Part shown: positions 12,901 through 27,900 of the stretch, in pieces
Layout: every line of letters starts with the position of its first letter
How positions within the stretch are numbered: position 1 is the stretch's first letter
Origin: Lepisosteus oculatus
Lineage: Eukaryota > Chordata > Actinopteri > Semionotiformes > Lepisosteidae
DNA length: 64,000 nucleotides
Reading direction: 5' to 3'
Assembly (NCBI RefSeq): GCF_040954835.1
Contig: NC_090716.1
Location: 12,089,275-12,153,274, forward strand
Position numbers and translations under genes: made by a program
Notes under the pieces: generated by a model
The model's database searches: none
What the model was told of the DNA's origin: nothing
Seen by the model: only the letters and a program-made list of their open reading frames with translations

Positions 12901-15900
12901 CTAAATGGAGTACGTCTTCTGAGCTGGTGGTCCAGTCTGCACTTGCGCAGCATGTGTTGTAGAGAAACAAGCACAATGTTGAGAATGCTTGCACAGGGTG
13001 AGGATGTTTACTGCAAGGTTAAATGGGGTGGCCCACGGAACATGAGCAGACTCTCTTTCTGTGGAGGAGTCACAGCTGCCTTTTCATTACCCAAGCGCCT
13101 AAGAATGTTTACTGCACCACCACTGCGGAAATGGCAGTACGTCATGTTTTTTAACGCTGGCTCTGTATAGCCCATGTTAAAGAGGATTGGTCTTGCATCT
13201 TTGTGCAACGCTCATTTCTTTTTTCAATTAGATTAATTAATGACAGTATGGGACAGCTGTAACTAGTATGTTTTGTGCTTAGTATTTTCAGTTGCAAATT
13301 CAGTCGGTGATAGCTGTATCAGTTCATCTGCAACTAAGATGGCTGTAGAAAACCTTGTATATTTTTGTGGAATCAGAAAGACCATTCAGTAAAATTAATT
13401 GTATTGTACACAAAGACCTGGAGTGTTTGAAAGCATGCAAGATGTTCTGTAATATAATTTATGTTTCAGAGGGATATACATGATTTCTTGTAGCTGCAGA
13501 AATTCTTTGTCTGAAATGTTTCATAGTAATCGGAACATATACCTGCAGGAATTAAAATGATAGGGAATTCATGTATGCATTACAAGCTGTCTATAAGAAG
13601 CTGCCAGATTTAATATAATTTACCATCCGGTAACATTAGCAGAAAATAGAAAACATGACTCTTCACACTTTGGTATGTTATTTGCATTCCATTGGGCAGC
13701 TCCTGGAAAGATAAAATGAACTGTCAGGGGCAAGGGTACACATTACCACCTTTCAAGGTTTATGGAATATGGTACAGTGAAATGTACACTGCACATCATT
13801 AAAAATATCATGTTGATGTTCCTGAGGATATAGCAATTTGCCTCTAGCCCTTTCTGAGCCAGCAACTGTTTTTGAGTGATAAAGAATTTTGGGGGTGCTC
13901 TTTGGGGGTGTTCTGAAATGTTAAAAGACTGAGCCACGTGTGCCCATGACGACAATGATTCTAACTTTCCATCTTGTTTTATATTAAACCTCTTCCATGC
14001 TTATTATACCAATTCAGCGTTCTTTTAAAATGGTCTGTTTCGCAGGTGAGGTTTTCCTTTCAGCCCAATTATTTCTCAAAGCCTGCTATGACAATGTCAG
14101 CACCCTCATGAAAAAAGTGCTGTGACAAGTCTAAACAGTCACCACTGTTTACCAATGCCTCTAACCACTTTTTTACCTTCGGTATGAGGTAATCAGGTGT
14201 AACTGAAAGTTGCTTCATTTGTTCCATCGGTATAGTTACCTCACACTAGGCCATGTGGTGTAGAAAAAAGACTCCAAAAACAGAAACATCTGTTTCCCTC
14301 ATTGCTTTTGATGTCTGGGTGGTAGTGTTAATTGATGAACTCATGCTACAGTATATAACAGCTAAGCAGGTCTTTAAAAAACTGCACCTCATCCTGTTTC
14401 TCATTTCCACTAGTGTGGATTTACAGCAGTTGCTGAATTATAGGTACCTGTATGTGGGAGAAACAGACAGACAGACTAGTCCTGCTGCCAATCAAGTGAT
14501 TCGGTGATAGAGCCTGTACAGGCTCGTTCTGCTGTGTATTCAAGGAGAGGCTGTTAAGTATCTCAGTTACTGAATTCACATTGCCTCCCTTAGTACAGTA
14601 TATTTGTTTGCGATTTTTATTCCATAACCAATAGTGGTAATTTGGTTCCGTTTTGTTCTTTTAAAATCTACATAAAACCTTTGAGTTCAAAAGCCCCCTC
14701 CATTCTGTTTGCTTCTCCAACATACTGTACCCTGAAGTTGTAATAAAATTGTCTTTCATGGGGTAAAGGGTAGGGTTAGGGTTAGGGTTTTCGTGCTCTT
14801 TATTTAAAAAACAACATTTGAAGTGCATCATTGTGTTATCTGAAGTGGTAATCTGTAGTGCTATTAGCAGACTGTGGGCTTCTCCAGTTTTAATATACTG
14901 TAATATTTTTAATTTCTAAAGATGATTAAGTGCTGCAATTCTTTAGTCCTTTGAATATTTACCATTACATTGCACCCTAGGGTGTAATTTGTTTAAATAC
15001 AGATGGTAAGGAAGAGTGTTATCTTTTTGATAAATGAAATGAAGGTTTGGTATGTGTTCCAGGTATCATTATTAAGTAAATCATAATTTAATCTTTCTTC
15101 TAACCTCCCAATGTGTTTTCTGCTTATTCTGATTTTAAAATGTTTTGCATTTTCTGTAATTCTTTTAAATATTTAATAGCTATTTGCTCCTTTGAAGGCC
15201 TACCATTTCAGTGTCAGCTATTTTGTTTTTTTTATTTTTATTGCCAGCATTTGTTCTTCAGAAAACATTTTGACAGAATGAAGTGTGCACATTATGCCCT
15301 TTTTTCTGTTTTTTTATTTCATTATTCTACTGATATTTTTTTTGCTTTTGAAAAATATTGTAGACAACTGAAATACCATTGGTAGGGGTTCTATTTGGCT
15401 TATTAACAGTGTATAGAATGATTTTCAGTGCTGCTGGAATTGGCACTGAGTGTAGGCTAATGTAGGCAGTCTCTCTTGTTTACCATATACAGTAAATCAA
15501 GTGGGATCTGAGATCCAGGAGTTCACAAACTCGCCCATGTATTTCAAATAGAGTGAAAAAGGTTATTTAGCACTTGTGTGTGAATGGAAGATCACATTAA
15601 ATTTGTCACACTTAGGGCAGGAGATTTCAATTGCAAGTAAATCATAATCAGGCGTTATATATAGCAGACACCATTCTGACAGTCTGCAATAGCTTTTGGT
15701 TTAAATAAATCTTTTCTTTCTGTCTGAGCAAAGAAGTAAAGAGCTTTACAGTAGCTTAGTCCCACAACATATTCCTACCCATGGTGTGAATATACATGTA
15801 CAGTAAGTGTTCAGACCCAGCATCTGCATCAGGCCCTGTAGGATATGGTTGTCAGATCATGCAGTGCTTGTTTGACCTAGCTGGCGTGAGTTGTGTTGTA

Positions 15901-18900
15901 AATTGTCTGCATAACAGATCTGTGCATTTTTCAAATGTGTATGATGGCTGTGGCTGTGTTTCATGTCCGCACTCTGAAAACATTCCGCATTAGTCTTTAG
16001 CCAAAGCGTGATGCTAAAACGGAGCTGCTCGTTATTTGCCGCTGTAGGTATGACAGTGAGCTGAAGTCCAGCGGCCAGGAGGGGCTGGAGGAGGACGAGG
16101 GCTTCAGCGACTGGACTCAGAAGCTGGAGAGGCGCAGACAGAAGCGACTGGAGGAGCAGTGCCAGGGGGCTGGGGAGAGGGCGCACAGCACCGCGCCCAC
16201 TCCGGAAAGCTGGAGAGAAACCGGGGAGCGAGAGGGTGAACTGCAGTGTGGTGACTGGGAGAGGAAGGCCAGCGATGGGAGGGTCCTGGGGGATGCTCAC
16301 GGGTCCAGAGAAGGGGCCGGTAGACGGAGAGAGAGGGAAGACCATGAGAGACCGTGGAAAGATGAAGAAAGGCAGGCAGCAGACAAAGGGAAAGAAAAGG
16401 ATGACAAGGTAATTTCTTTCACTTGTGGATTTTCCAAATGAACAAAAAAGCTTCTATATAATTATCTATCTAATATAATGAGTGTATATAATAAATTAAT
16501 AAACTATACTGATAAACATATTTATATATGATAGATAATGTACAGTATAGCTACTGTTCTAATGGAATACAATAAGCAAGAAGAGCATAACTTTAATTAA
16601 ATGCCAGCTTGATTCAAAACTGTAGTTGGATGAAGAGACTGTAGAAGAAATGGCACATGACATTTTAAATGATAGATTTGTTTCACAACATACAGTAGGA
16701 AAAATAAGTATATGGAGCTTCATAGTAGTTATTTATCTGAAATGATGTAACATGTTTTAAAAATTCTCATTTTCTAAAAACTTCTGCCTTTAATTGTAAT
16801 TGTTTTTCCTCTCATTTAAATGACAGGTCAAGCTGCAAAGCTGCAGTTAGAAGAACTTTGAGCATTTCTTTTGTTAAGGTCTCCTTTCTTTCCGAGGCCA
16901 TCGTGTCATAGGACATTACTAAATTTGAGTTCTGTGAATAAATAGTCTGTAAAAAAAATGATATGTATATAAAAAGATGCACAGGAACACAGGAGATAAC
17001 AGTTGTCGGAATCTGGATTTCCAGGTTAAGGAAAATAAGAAGGAGCTGAAGGTCACATACAAATCCAAAGTCTTCCTGCAACAGGAAGTGAGGCACATCA
17101 ACAGCAATGGAGCTGCAGCTGAAGAGGAAGTGACATCACATTTAGTTCAAACTAAAAGGATGCAGAGGTAATATACCACAACAGGCAACTGTGTATTTAA
17201 TGACAAACCCTGGTTTGCTTCAGTTTTTAAGTGAATGGTGCATGGTAAAAGAAGGATGCATGCAAAAAATATTTTTTTGCATTACGTTCAAGGGATTAGT
17301 TAGAAATGACAGGCAGCTTGATTGGATATTTGATTGATTGGATACCATTGTTTTATTCCCATTTGTTATTCCAGGGACTTGACTAATAAGATGCACTTTG
17401 AGTATAGAGAACAGAACGGTGAAATTTACAGTACAGTATTTAATTCACTGTTACTGAATCAATTTTAAATACAGTATATTTCATTTACCAAGTTTTTCCA
17501 AGTTATATTTGTAAAAATCAAATTAGTTATGTATTTGCTTTTATTATTGTTCATCGGGAAACACCAAAAGATTGCAGAACCTGGGTCCTCCCGAACAGCA
17601 TTAGTACACGTGTGTATGACAATTCATGTTCATCCCCTACTTTCTGTATCACTCTGACTATTTAATATTGCAAAAGGCCATTTCTGAAATGTATCTTAAT
17701 TTTTTTTTCAAAGAAACCATATCATATGGCTACAGTATAATATAACAGCCTTTAGGGCAATGATAGCTTCTTTCATCATTTCCTTTTGCCCAACATCCTT
17801 CCTGAGTGTTGCCCTGTGTGCTCAGACACAGCTGCAACTCTTGATCCAGTTAGCAATGGCAGGACAAAGGAAATCATCTTCCTCTCACATCGGACACAGG
17901 TAGTGGAATTTCTATTAAATTCTTATTCTGTGGGCACCGAATTCAAGAACTGCACAAGCATGTTGCAGTGTTCGCCATCATTTCCTAAAGATTTAAGATG
18001 ATGTTTTAAGCCACTGAGTGTAGGACTGATTTTATTCAGGAAATGATTAATGTGCAGTTCATAAAACAACGTTGTCATCTCTCTGAACTAAGTGGAAATT
18101 CACTGCAACTTGTAATACAATATCCTGGACAGCACTGACTTTGCCAAAGGTGCAGGGTGCTTACTTTCTGTTCTTCTAGAAGAGATCTGCTAACTCGCTA
18201 TTCAACGTTACTGTTCTTCTGTTGAAGATCACTGTCCAGTTGCGATACAAAGCTGTTGTTCTGACATGCACAGAAAATTTGGGAATAAAATGCATTACAG
18301 TGCATTTTTTATTTATATGTATGTTTGTGTATGTGTTTATACAGTATATATGAAATTTGTTAATTTCATTTATTTTTTATTTTATTATACTTTACATCTA
18401 CTTAGAAGCAAACAGCAAGTATCTTTTAAAGCATGAATTGTTTCCCATGATACAAAATGAAACTCTATATTTAAATCGCGATTCTGGAAGTAAACTGTCT
18501 TCTGTGTTATAGTTATAAGGCTACAGTAATACACAGTTTTACAGAAGTTTAAACAAAGAAATACAATTTGAAAAACATGTACAAAGCATATGTACATGTA
18601 CATGTTTGTGTACATGTATATGTACAAATGTGGCAAGTGCCATATTTCAAAATATGTATTTCAAAACATTGACTTCTTTCTTTTTAAAACAATATACTGT
18701 AGCTGTTTAAGTTTAAATTTAAATATTTACTACAGGTATTCTTTTTTGTTGTAACTGAATCCTAAATACATCAGGAACAATATCCATGTACAGTATCCAT
18801 GTATCCATGTCATTAATAATAAATTGCATATTGGTTCATTATTAGCAAATGCTATTCAGTAGGTTAATACATTTTATTTAATTTTCGTTAGTCAGGAAAA

Positions 18901-21900
18901 AAGAGCCAGGGCTCATGAAATGTCAGCCAAGGGCAAAGTGTTTTCAGTTCCTGCTGGGTGTGGTTTTTGGTTCTAGTTATTAAACAATTTCCTCTTTTCC
19001 TCCTTGTGAACATGTGGCACCTAGTTTGTATTGATATCACGTGAAAGGTCAGAATAAACGCACAGAAGTAAATAGCAATGTTTTATCTTAAGAATTGGCC
19101 TATTAAACTGGTGAAAGTGCAGAAAGTCAAGAGGAGTAGTTTTTTTTTGTTTTCTACCAATGTTGACAGTTTCTTCAAAAGAGTATGGTATGGCTCAAAT
19201 ACAGTATGTGACTGACTGCTTCAGTAGTTCCCACGTATTGACAGGGGTAACTGAAACTGGAACCGTAATTTTTGTCTGGTTCAATGATTTTAAGGTGTGT
19301 TTGTTTTTCATAGAGAACTGCAGAGTACAAAGCTGGAAATAAATGTAAGATTTAAAAAAAATACATAGTTTAGAAAGAGCAAATGTAACAGACAACATTA
19401 GCTACATTTCAAGGACCCAGATATTATTTGGGACAAAATATTGTGTTCCCTCTTAGAAGGGACAAGTGGAAATCCATGTCATTTAACATTTCTCACCAAT
19501 TTCTTTTTTTGCAGCTTTGTAGCTGAATCTGTGGCATTGTACGTGGAGATATTATATTACCGATCACGAGGAAACTCTTATGTAGTTATTATGAACTTAT
19601 ACTGTCTGGGTTCTGTGGAAATCAGCCAGAAGTCTAAACTTCACTATTTGGAAATTAGGCTTTCTGTGAAACTGTAATCCATGTTCAAATAAAATAAACA
19701 AGGAAGTAAATACTGTGAAGTGATTTCTGAAATGCTGTGGTCAATAATTAAAAAGTAAAAGTGATTACTCAAGCGTCTTCTGAAATATGGAAGACTTACT
19801 AGTGTTTGTAATGTGATATATACTAATCTTATGTTACTTCATCTCTGTTGAGTGGCACTTAGTCTCCATAGGAACTTTGCAACATCCTTGCACTTGAACT
19901 GGCTGCTTTTTTGTGGTTTTATTTTCAATTTATGCTACTGTTACAGTATGTGTACAGTACCATTTGAATTTTGAATTTTAATAGATGCAATTCTTAATTG
20001 CTCTGCATAACAGCATCTGCCAAATAAATGAAAGTAAATGGAATGGATTGCATCAAAGAACAAACTTGATGTATAACTGAATTAGCATAGCAAGTGCAGG
20101 GATCAGCATTACTGCCTCGCGGCACCGGGGGGGTTCAGTTCCGGACCTGGGGTACAACCTGTTCAATGAGTTCAATGTTCTCCCCGCGTCTGTGTGGGTT
20201 TACTTTGAGCACTCCGGTTTCCTCCCACAGTCCAAAGACATCCTGGCAGGTTAATCCGCTTCTGGGAAGATCGGCCCCGGCGCTGAGTGTGTGCGTGTGT
20301 CTGTATTTCTGTCTGTCTGACCGCTCTGAGAAAGACGGGCTTACTGGATAGACTCCATCTCCCCTGTGACCCTGAATTGGATAAAGCAGTTAGAAAAGAG
20401 GTGGAAATGGATGGATAAACCACCAAGCGATAGGCCCCCAAAGTCTTAAGACTTCTTTGACAACGGCTATGAGTGAAAAAGTCTGAGAATAATAATAATA
20501 ATAAACTTTATTTTACATAGCGCCTTTAAAGGTGGCTTCTCAAAGCTCTTTACAGAATGACAACAACATTAAATAAAAAGAATACACAAGATAAAACACC
20601 ATTACAATACACAGAGGAGACTGTGGATGGTGGTACTAAGTATAGTAGGAGCAGAGGGGTAAAGAATGGAACCAGTTAAGTAAAAGAAAGGGCATGAGAA
20701 GGAAACGAAGAGGAACCCATATAGCCTCGTGCACGCGTGTCAGGGCGCAGCCGCCCCAGGAGCCCTCGAGTTTCACCGCGCTGTGCTCTTCCTCTCCAGG
20801 AGCCTCAGCCAGTCCCAGGAGGCCGAGGAGGAGCAGGAGGTCTTCCTGGAGACCGAGCAGAAGCTGGAGAAGATCCGGCGCAGCCACCAGGAGAAGGAGA
20901 GCCAGGAGTTCGAGCAGCTCAGGCAGAAGCAGCTGGAGGCCGAGGCGGAGCTGGAGGAGCTGAACCGGAGGAGGGAGCAGCGCCGGCGGCTCCGAGAGGA
21001 GGAAGAGCAGCGGCGGGGGCAGGAGGAGCACCAGCGGCAGCTCAGGGGGGAGGTGAGGGCCGAGCAGCTCCGCGCCCCGGCGGCCGCTCCGGTCTCCGCT
21101 CTCCACGTGTGACAGACGGCTCGTTTCGCTTCTCGCAGATTATGCTGTACGAACCTCCAGCGTTTGTAAAATCGCCCTAGATGCACTTGTCCAGTCGTGG
21201 AGCCTTGAGGACGGAGGACTGGAGACCTCACTTGTAGAGAAACACAAGTTCCTGGATGAATTTATTATCCGTCTTGCACTTTGCATTTGATTCTTGAGTT
21301 CTGCTAATGCTCCTGAGCTAATTATTGCAGTGAATAATAAATGGTTAATCAATTATAGATATTTTGTGACTTTTGCGCTTTTGTTTTAGTCATGTAGGGT
21401 TACGTGACCTCTTAAAAGAACTGATCATCGAGCACAGGGTGTGTATGGGGGCTGAGTTTCGTTTTCCGTTCTTCGCAAATGTTGGCTCCCGCCGAAGCGT
21501 TTTGCTGTTTTTGTCCGCAGTGTCTTGGCAAGTAGTTTGCTGGGTGGGAGCAGTGAGTGGCCTGGCCCTGGGGGGCGTCTCCCGTGATTAAGCAGAGTGA
21601 GTTCTCTCGCAGGAGGAGAGGCGGAGGATGAAGGAGGAGATCGAGAAGAGGCGGATGGAAGCAGCAGAGAAGCGACTGAAACACCTCAGCACTTCAAGTG
21701 CTGAAGGAGAGGAGCCTTTCAGCCCCCTCACCCCCAAAAGCCCGACTTTTAAGGTAGGCCAGCTCTCTGACCGGTGGAAGTCGGCATCACGTTCAGCACT
21801 CAGAGTTAGAAACAGCAGGACAAGGTTTACCATAAGAAGTGTCGTCAGTGGTGATAAAACGGTACCAACAGTGGTCAACAGCATTGGGGTGTTTCATTAC

Positions 21901-24900
21901 AGTTCAAGCTGAAAGGTTTGGTGCCCGTTGATTTTTGTTTGGCTCATATTGTGTTAAACGCTGGATTTAAAAAACGATAAACATTTTAATTGGTACTTTT
22001 ATCATTTTTATTCTTATGAATGCGATGAATAGTGGTGATTGCTCTTAGCGTGTTGCTGCAAGGAGCGTGTATGTTTAAAACCAACTTCCTTTTAGACGTC
22101 TAACATACTGAGGATGAATGTCTATGTTTTTGTTTTTTCTATGTCTTAACAGAAACTACTCATTGTTTTTTATCCTGTAAGTTATATGTTGGGATGGAGA
22201 AAAAGTTTTAGTGCGGCAGTGTGACTGAGGTATAATATATTCATCACATGCCTCATTTAGCCTAATCTTATATGGAAATAGTTAATCCCACAATGTGTTA
22301 ATGAACACAGAATCATGGACTTACTGGACATCAGTTTGATAAGTTTTTTAATGAAAATCAAAACATACTGTATAAAGCATATCTGTCTTGTTCTTTCTTG
22401 AGCAACAAACATAATATATAAATAAGAGGTATGTAATAAATATATGCATATTCTTAATTTAACCATTTATTATTGTCTCTGTCTGGCTCTTATTATATTT
22501 GTAACTAAATGATGGTACTCATCATATATTTTCCTCAAGTGCTAATTTCTGCACTCTGAGTTCACTGCAATTCAACACCAGAACAAAGCTTACTGCTTAT
22601 AATGTTCTGGAAAATTGTTTCCTAAAAATGCTTCTTTTTATGAAGACATTCCCTAATTCATATGGGTCAGTGCTTGTACCAGCAGCAGGCAGAGACTGAT
22701 GAGCTCTCATGTTGTGCTGAGTGGGATGGCGTGGTGTCTTGTGCTTTGCTGATGTGGTTGTGGGGTTTGATCTGCTCATGTTGTGACATTTCCTGCATTT
22801 CTTCATGCACTGAAAGAATGTTGGGGAAGAACTGACCAGCTGACTTCATCTTTCCTGTTCTAGTAACACATGATAAACTCTTAGGAAATGACTTGTACTG
22901 TTTGTTGTGTGTTGCATGTGCAAGCTCTTTAGAAGCAACAACATTAAGTTTCTGTGCTTCTAACACTGTAACAGGCTAATACATAATTCTTACTTGTACC
23001 ATTGATACATTAATGGGATATTGACCATATTTTTTTTGCATTTTTGAGCCATTTTTGCTATACCACTAACAGGGAACTATTTTGCACCCTTTTATCTATC
23101 TAGGTGTAGAGAAAATATAATAAAGACATTCTGGAAGAATAATTAAAAATACAAAAAAATGAGGTCCATAAATACAAAAAATGGAACTGAAAAGCAAGCA
23201 TAATTTTTTTCCAGGGGCTGATTGTCTAGCACACTCTGGTCTAAAATTCTATTCTTACATGAATATATGGTAGGATTATACTTCTGAGTTATAAAAATAT
23301 TTTTTCAGATATTTTATTAAAAACTGGGAAATAACATGACATACTGTATTTTTTTGTTTTTTGGTTATAAGAGTAACATTCAATTTTAATAAAATGATTT
23401 TTACACAGTTACTATGGATTTCCATGCCTTTTTTGCCTCATGTTATTACATCTGCATTAAACAATTTTTGCATAATAGGACAAGCAAATTGCAAAAATTG
23501 CAGAAAAGTTAATTGTTATGTTTTTGCATTAGATTAAGCAAAGTGATGCTAAAAATATCTGTATCAGTAGTGTAGCAGTTTTTAACATTTACTATTAACA
23601 CTGTGGAAAGAAACACAAATGAACTAAATGTCTCCCAGTTTCTTTTCTTAATAATTTCTCTAAAATATACATTTACTGCTGGGTTGCTAAGGCGGTGAGC
23701 CTATGGCTATGGCTACTTTCCTGTTGCCCTCAATCTGCTCTGTCGTGTGCTTATCTGTGTAATTTCAGAATGAGAGTGAGGAGAGGGTGACAGCAGAAAA
23801 TACTTACTCGGTGAGTCTGGATTCAGAGGCTAAGGAATTCAAGTCAATGTTATAGCTTGAGTGAACATTATTTTAAGATGTTCCTTGCGCATAATCTTTT
23901 TGGCGTTTGCTTGGCTTTGGGAGCTCAAAAAGGTAACGGGGTTGCATGTCCTTTTCTTTTCCAAATCCCCCCCCCCGATGTTTATTTTATACATACTGTA
24001 CACTTTGTGTTCAGGATTGTTACTTTTGTCAGGTTGTTCTTCTACAGAACCAAGGAGCTCTGGGTTGATAGCCATTCTTAATTCATGTGTTGTCTTGCAA
24101 AGTCCTATATTTTCCAACCTATCTTCATGAAAGGGCGCTGTTTCTTTTGGTTAATAATGTGACTGCTGGCAAGAGTAATAACCATAGTACATGACAATAA
24201 CATTGTGAGGTTATTCCTAAAATGCCTTCCTTCGACATTTTTATAAATATCCTATAACGATGCAAAATATGCACATATTTCAAGCTTAAAATGTGATTTT
24301 TATCAACAGTTTTCTGCATTTGGATTAAAGAACAGTTATATTTATTTTTAATTAATAATTAATGTTTAGAACATTATGTAGGTAATATAAAACCTTGTTT
24401 AAAATGTTTAGATTTTTGCTAGAAGGAAAATAAACAGTTAATCTTGTTTATGTTGGACCACATTTTTAAGAAGGATTTTTCCAATGTTATTAGAAGAGTG
24501 CAGTTTGGTTTTCTCAGGCATTCAGTCATAATACTGTTACCACTTTACAAACACTCTAGATATTTGTTATATAAATATTTAACAAGTGTTGGAGATAACA
24601 CATTATTAAGGTGTCAGAGTACCATTAAATCGCAAGCTGATAAATGAACATCAGAGTGGCATTGTGTTACTGCTATATTTTATTTGTGGCAGCATTGTAA
24701 AGAATGGTTCAACAACAAGTCTAAAACTTAGGATTTGTCACATTTTTTTGTAAAGGTGCTTTAAAATTACTTTGTTAGCTACGATAGTGACTCCACAACT
24801 TCAATATAGTCTACTGGTATCTTAAAATTCACACAATATGAGATATTCCTTGAAAATGCACAGTAAAGCTGTATTGCAATATTAGTGTACCAGTTGCATT

Positions 24901-27900
24901 TTGCAAGTGAAAAACAGAATTGTTTTCATGATGATGTAGGGATACACATGATTTTGAAAAGCTGTATAACTTGGACTCTAAAAACTCTAACAGGATAGAA
25001 CAGGGTAGAACATTGGTGCTAATAATAGAAGCCTTTAACAGGGTGTTGATTAATAATTGGATAATAGAAACATTTTAAAAGAAAACAAAAAAGTGACCTG
25101 AGAGAGTTTTTCTTCTTTATTTGTAGATAACGGAGAGAACAGAATCTTTGAATCGGTCCTTGAAGAAAAGGTGAGTTTATCTGAACACACCCAAGAAAAT
25201 GACACTATCTTCTAGTAATATTGGGGATTTAAAAGCATCCCAGATTCCCACTGTCTGCTGAAGAAGCCCTGACACTACTAAGACTGATAGACTGAGTCAA
25301 CATTGACTAACTCTTGACAGGGAAGGCCAAGTCATCACTGGTCTGTTCCATGCTTTCTGTTGCACATTTTGACAGCTGTGATTTATACCAGTTCATTGTA
25401 ACCAGATGTTAAGTCATTATCTTGTTACGATGCCTTTAAAGATATTACTCTTAACTATGGCATGGCTCCAGTTTGTCTGTACTACTTAGTCATTATCGAT
25501 CAAGATAATTCCTGATTGGTTCTCAGATATAATAACAACCTTTACTATCTGATCTGTGCAATCTGTGACCTTAACAGGTTTGATTTCGAGATATAAAGTT
25601 TCAGTTGCATTCTCACTCTCTTATCCAAAGTATTTCAAAAGGAATAACAACACCAGAGTATCAGGTGGTTTTTGCCAATGTTTGTTGAGTATTTTAAATA
25701 TAATATATTCAATAATATAATATGTTCCTTTAATAATAAACTTTTGGGTTAACCCAGTTGGTTTAGGGGCAGGCTCCTGGCCACAGTACAAGGAGGCTGG
25801 GACCCCCTCACAGAATGAGGCAGCTGTAAATCTGGAGCTGAGGTGGAAGGGAGACATGTGAAGTGAAATACAGTTCGAAAAGAGGCGTTTGCATGTGATA
25901 TACAGTTTACAGTTAATGCTGGGAATGATTATGATTTAGAACAGCTGGACAAAATTGGCTTGTTTGTCATCATCCATCCTGAACTTCAGTTAAGAACTTC
26001 CATTAATCAGCTAGACTTAACGGATAATTTGGATCCTACAGTATATATGCTTTTGCCTCCGGGCAGGCACAGTCTCATTGAATTCTGATGATCTCTCCGT
26101 CTCCAAGTCTGCACAAATAGTGGTGTTCCTCTGTGTTTCTCATTAGTAACTATAAACCCCAAATATTTCTTCTCTCTCACTAATATGTATAACTAATATA
26201 TAGTAGATCTTATGAAATCCATATCTCCCTGAGAAAACACCAGTGTTTGCCAATTTTCATCTGTACTGTATATGCAGAATGTGAGAAAAATGGAAAATTG
26301 GTTTGTTTTAGGGCATGATTAAAATATCAGTTGATTTAAAATACTTTGTACTTTTTCTTTGCTATAAGGTGGAGGGTAAACTATTCCTGTAATAAGATCC
26401 CCTTAACCCATGGAAAATTCCTTCTGAGAGCCCTGCTTTGCTGCTTTTTGTTGTTAGTTACAACATTGTAATTTTGATTGCATTGTTTCTGTGGAAAAAT
26501 GTATTTCCCAGTGATAAGAAACATTTCATGGGTTAAGGGGAGTGCTATAACAATAAAGGCCTCCAGCACTGAACTAGCAAATCTGGATAAGACACAAATA
26601 CCTTGGTAGTGACATCATCATGTGAGAGTATTTCACTGTTTTCAGCAATAAAGGATTGTTTTCCTTTTCATTGTCAGATTTAATCTGAGCGGTACTCATG
26701 CATAGCTTATAGAGGAACATGGGAAGATGCAGACAGCAGAAAATGAAAACATTATTTCAAAGAACTGAATAGTATCCAGGAAAAGATATTTTGGTCACTG
26801 AGAATATTCTTACTTGAACAATAATCAGGAATGAGAAAATGAATTACTCAAGATGCCCCGTGATCATGATTTTTATGTTCTCCTTTCTTAAGATGTTTTT
26901 GATCTTATTTTTATCTTGGCATGTACGACTTTCTTAGCCTTGAGCAAACAGCAAGGTTTCCTTGTTATTTTTCTACATGTGTCATGTGGAGTTTTAAACA
27001 AGCTCAGGAGGAGGTCAAACCCTAATCTCGCCCACTTCCTCTTATCCGCAGACAGTATAGCTATCACACATCTTGCCGATTCATTTTCTGGATTTAACTT
27101 CCACACTCCTCACTCTGCCTCATCTTCGCCTTTGCAGCTGCTGCCTGAATTATTCCTCATAAAAGGTGTGGGCATTGTGACAGGCCCTTTCTCATGGGTG
27201 GGCTGTCATTCTTCTCAATCAGATGAGTTTACCCGAATAAAAACAAGTGTTGAAATTGCTCCTTCTTCTTCTTGAAATGTTTAATGATTTATTTTATTTG
27301 GGCCATTCCATAGTTATAACTTGTGTTAAAGCATTGCCTGAGTGCTCTAATAAGCTAAAGGATTTAAACAGATGGTTGTAACAGGTTAGGCTTACAAAAG
27401 CTAACAAAACCTTCCATGAACTGAAAAACTCATCTTTCTAAATAAATGGTTTGACTTTTTTGGAGCCTGATAAGCATTTTTACAGCATAACGTTTGTAAT
27501 TCAGTCATCGTCTCTTTCTGGGAATAACAAAACAACCACTCTTTAAAAAAAAGAACCCTTTCTAATAGGGTTGAGATCAAGATCAAAAACCAAACTTCGT
27601 TACACCCCTGTTCTTGATGTGTAGATATCTCTGAAAAACAGATAAAACACTAGGAACAGTTCATATTTTATGTGAGTTGCATAATTTAAGGGTATGAATA
27701 ATTCTCTGCAGGACATTACATCATGCGCTTTCATGAGAAAACACATTTATCATTGCTTTCATGGAAAAATTCTCATAGTCTTTAGCACTTAACACTGGAA
27801 TCAAAGTACATTCCTTAGGGAAGGAGAATGGAGTTTTCAAGTGCCTGATTAATCATCTAACTTTATCATTCAAGCTTATACTCATTTCTAAAAAATCTTA

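Larger units (their letters stand above)
11593..16047 (+). other. lsp1 intron 2
   Basis: The intron carries an interspersed repeat near its start (11640-11885) and three tandem telomere-type hexamers at 14772-14789. Nothing else was recognised; open frames at 12489-13208 are on both strands and look random. Confidence 0.55.
17168..20799 (+). other. lsp1 intron 4
   Basis: AT-rich sequence with a GTACAT-rich tract (18587-18625) and, at its 3' end, two adjacent retroposon fragments (20094-20425 and 20465-20690) directly before exon 5. No exon was seen between 17168 and 20090. Confidence 0.55.

Noticed and set aside
12489..13208. Open frames of 66-90 codons in lsp1 intron 2
   Set aside because: They overlap on opposite strands, show no splice or homology support and have intron-like composition.
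15857..16345. 162-codon minus-strand frame
   Set aside because: Antisense shadow of GC-rich lsp1 exon 3.
20636..21231. Several overlapping open frames on both strands
   Set aside because: Low-complexity shadows of lsp1 exon 5, which is fixed by phase, splice sites and caldesmon similarity.
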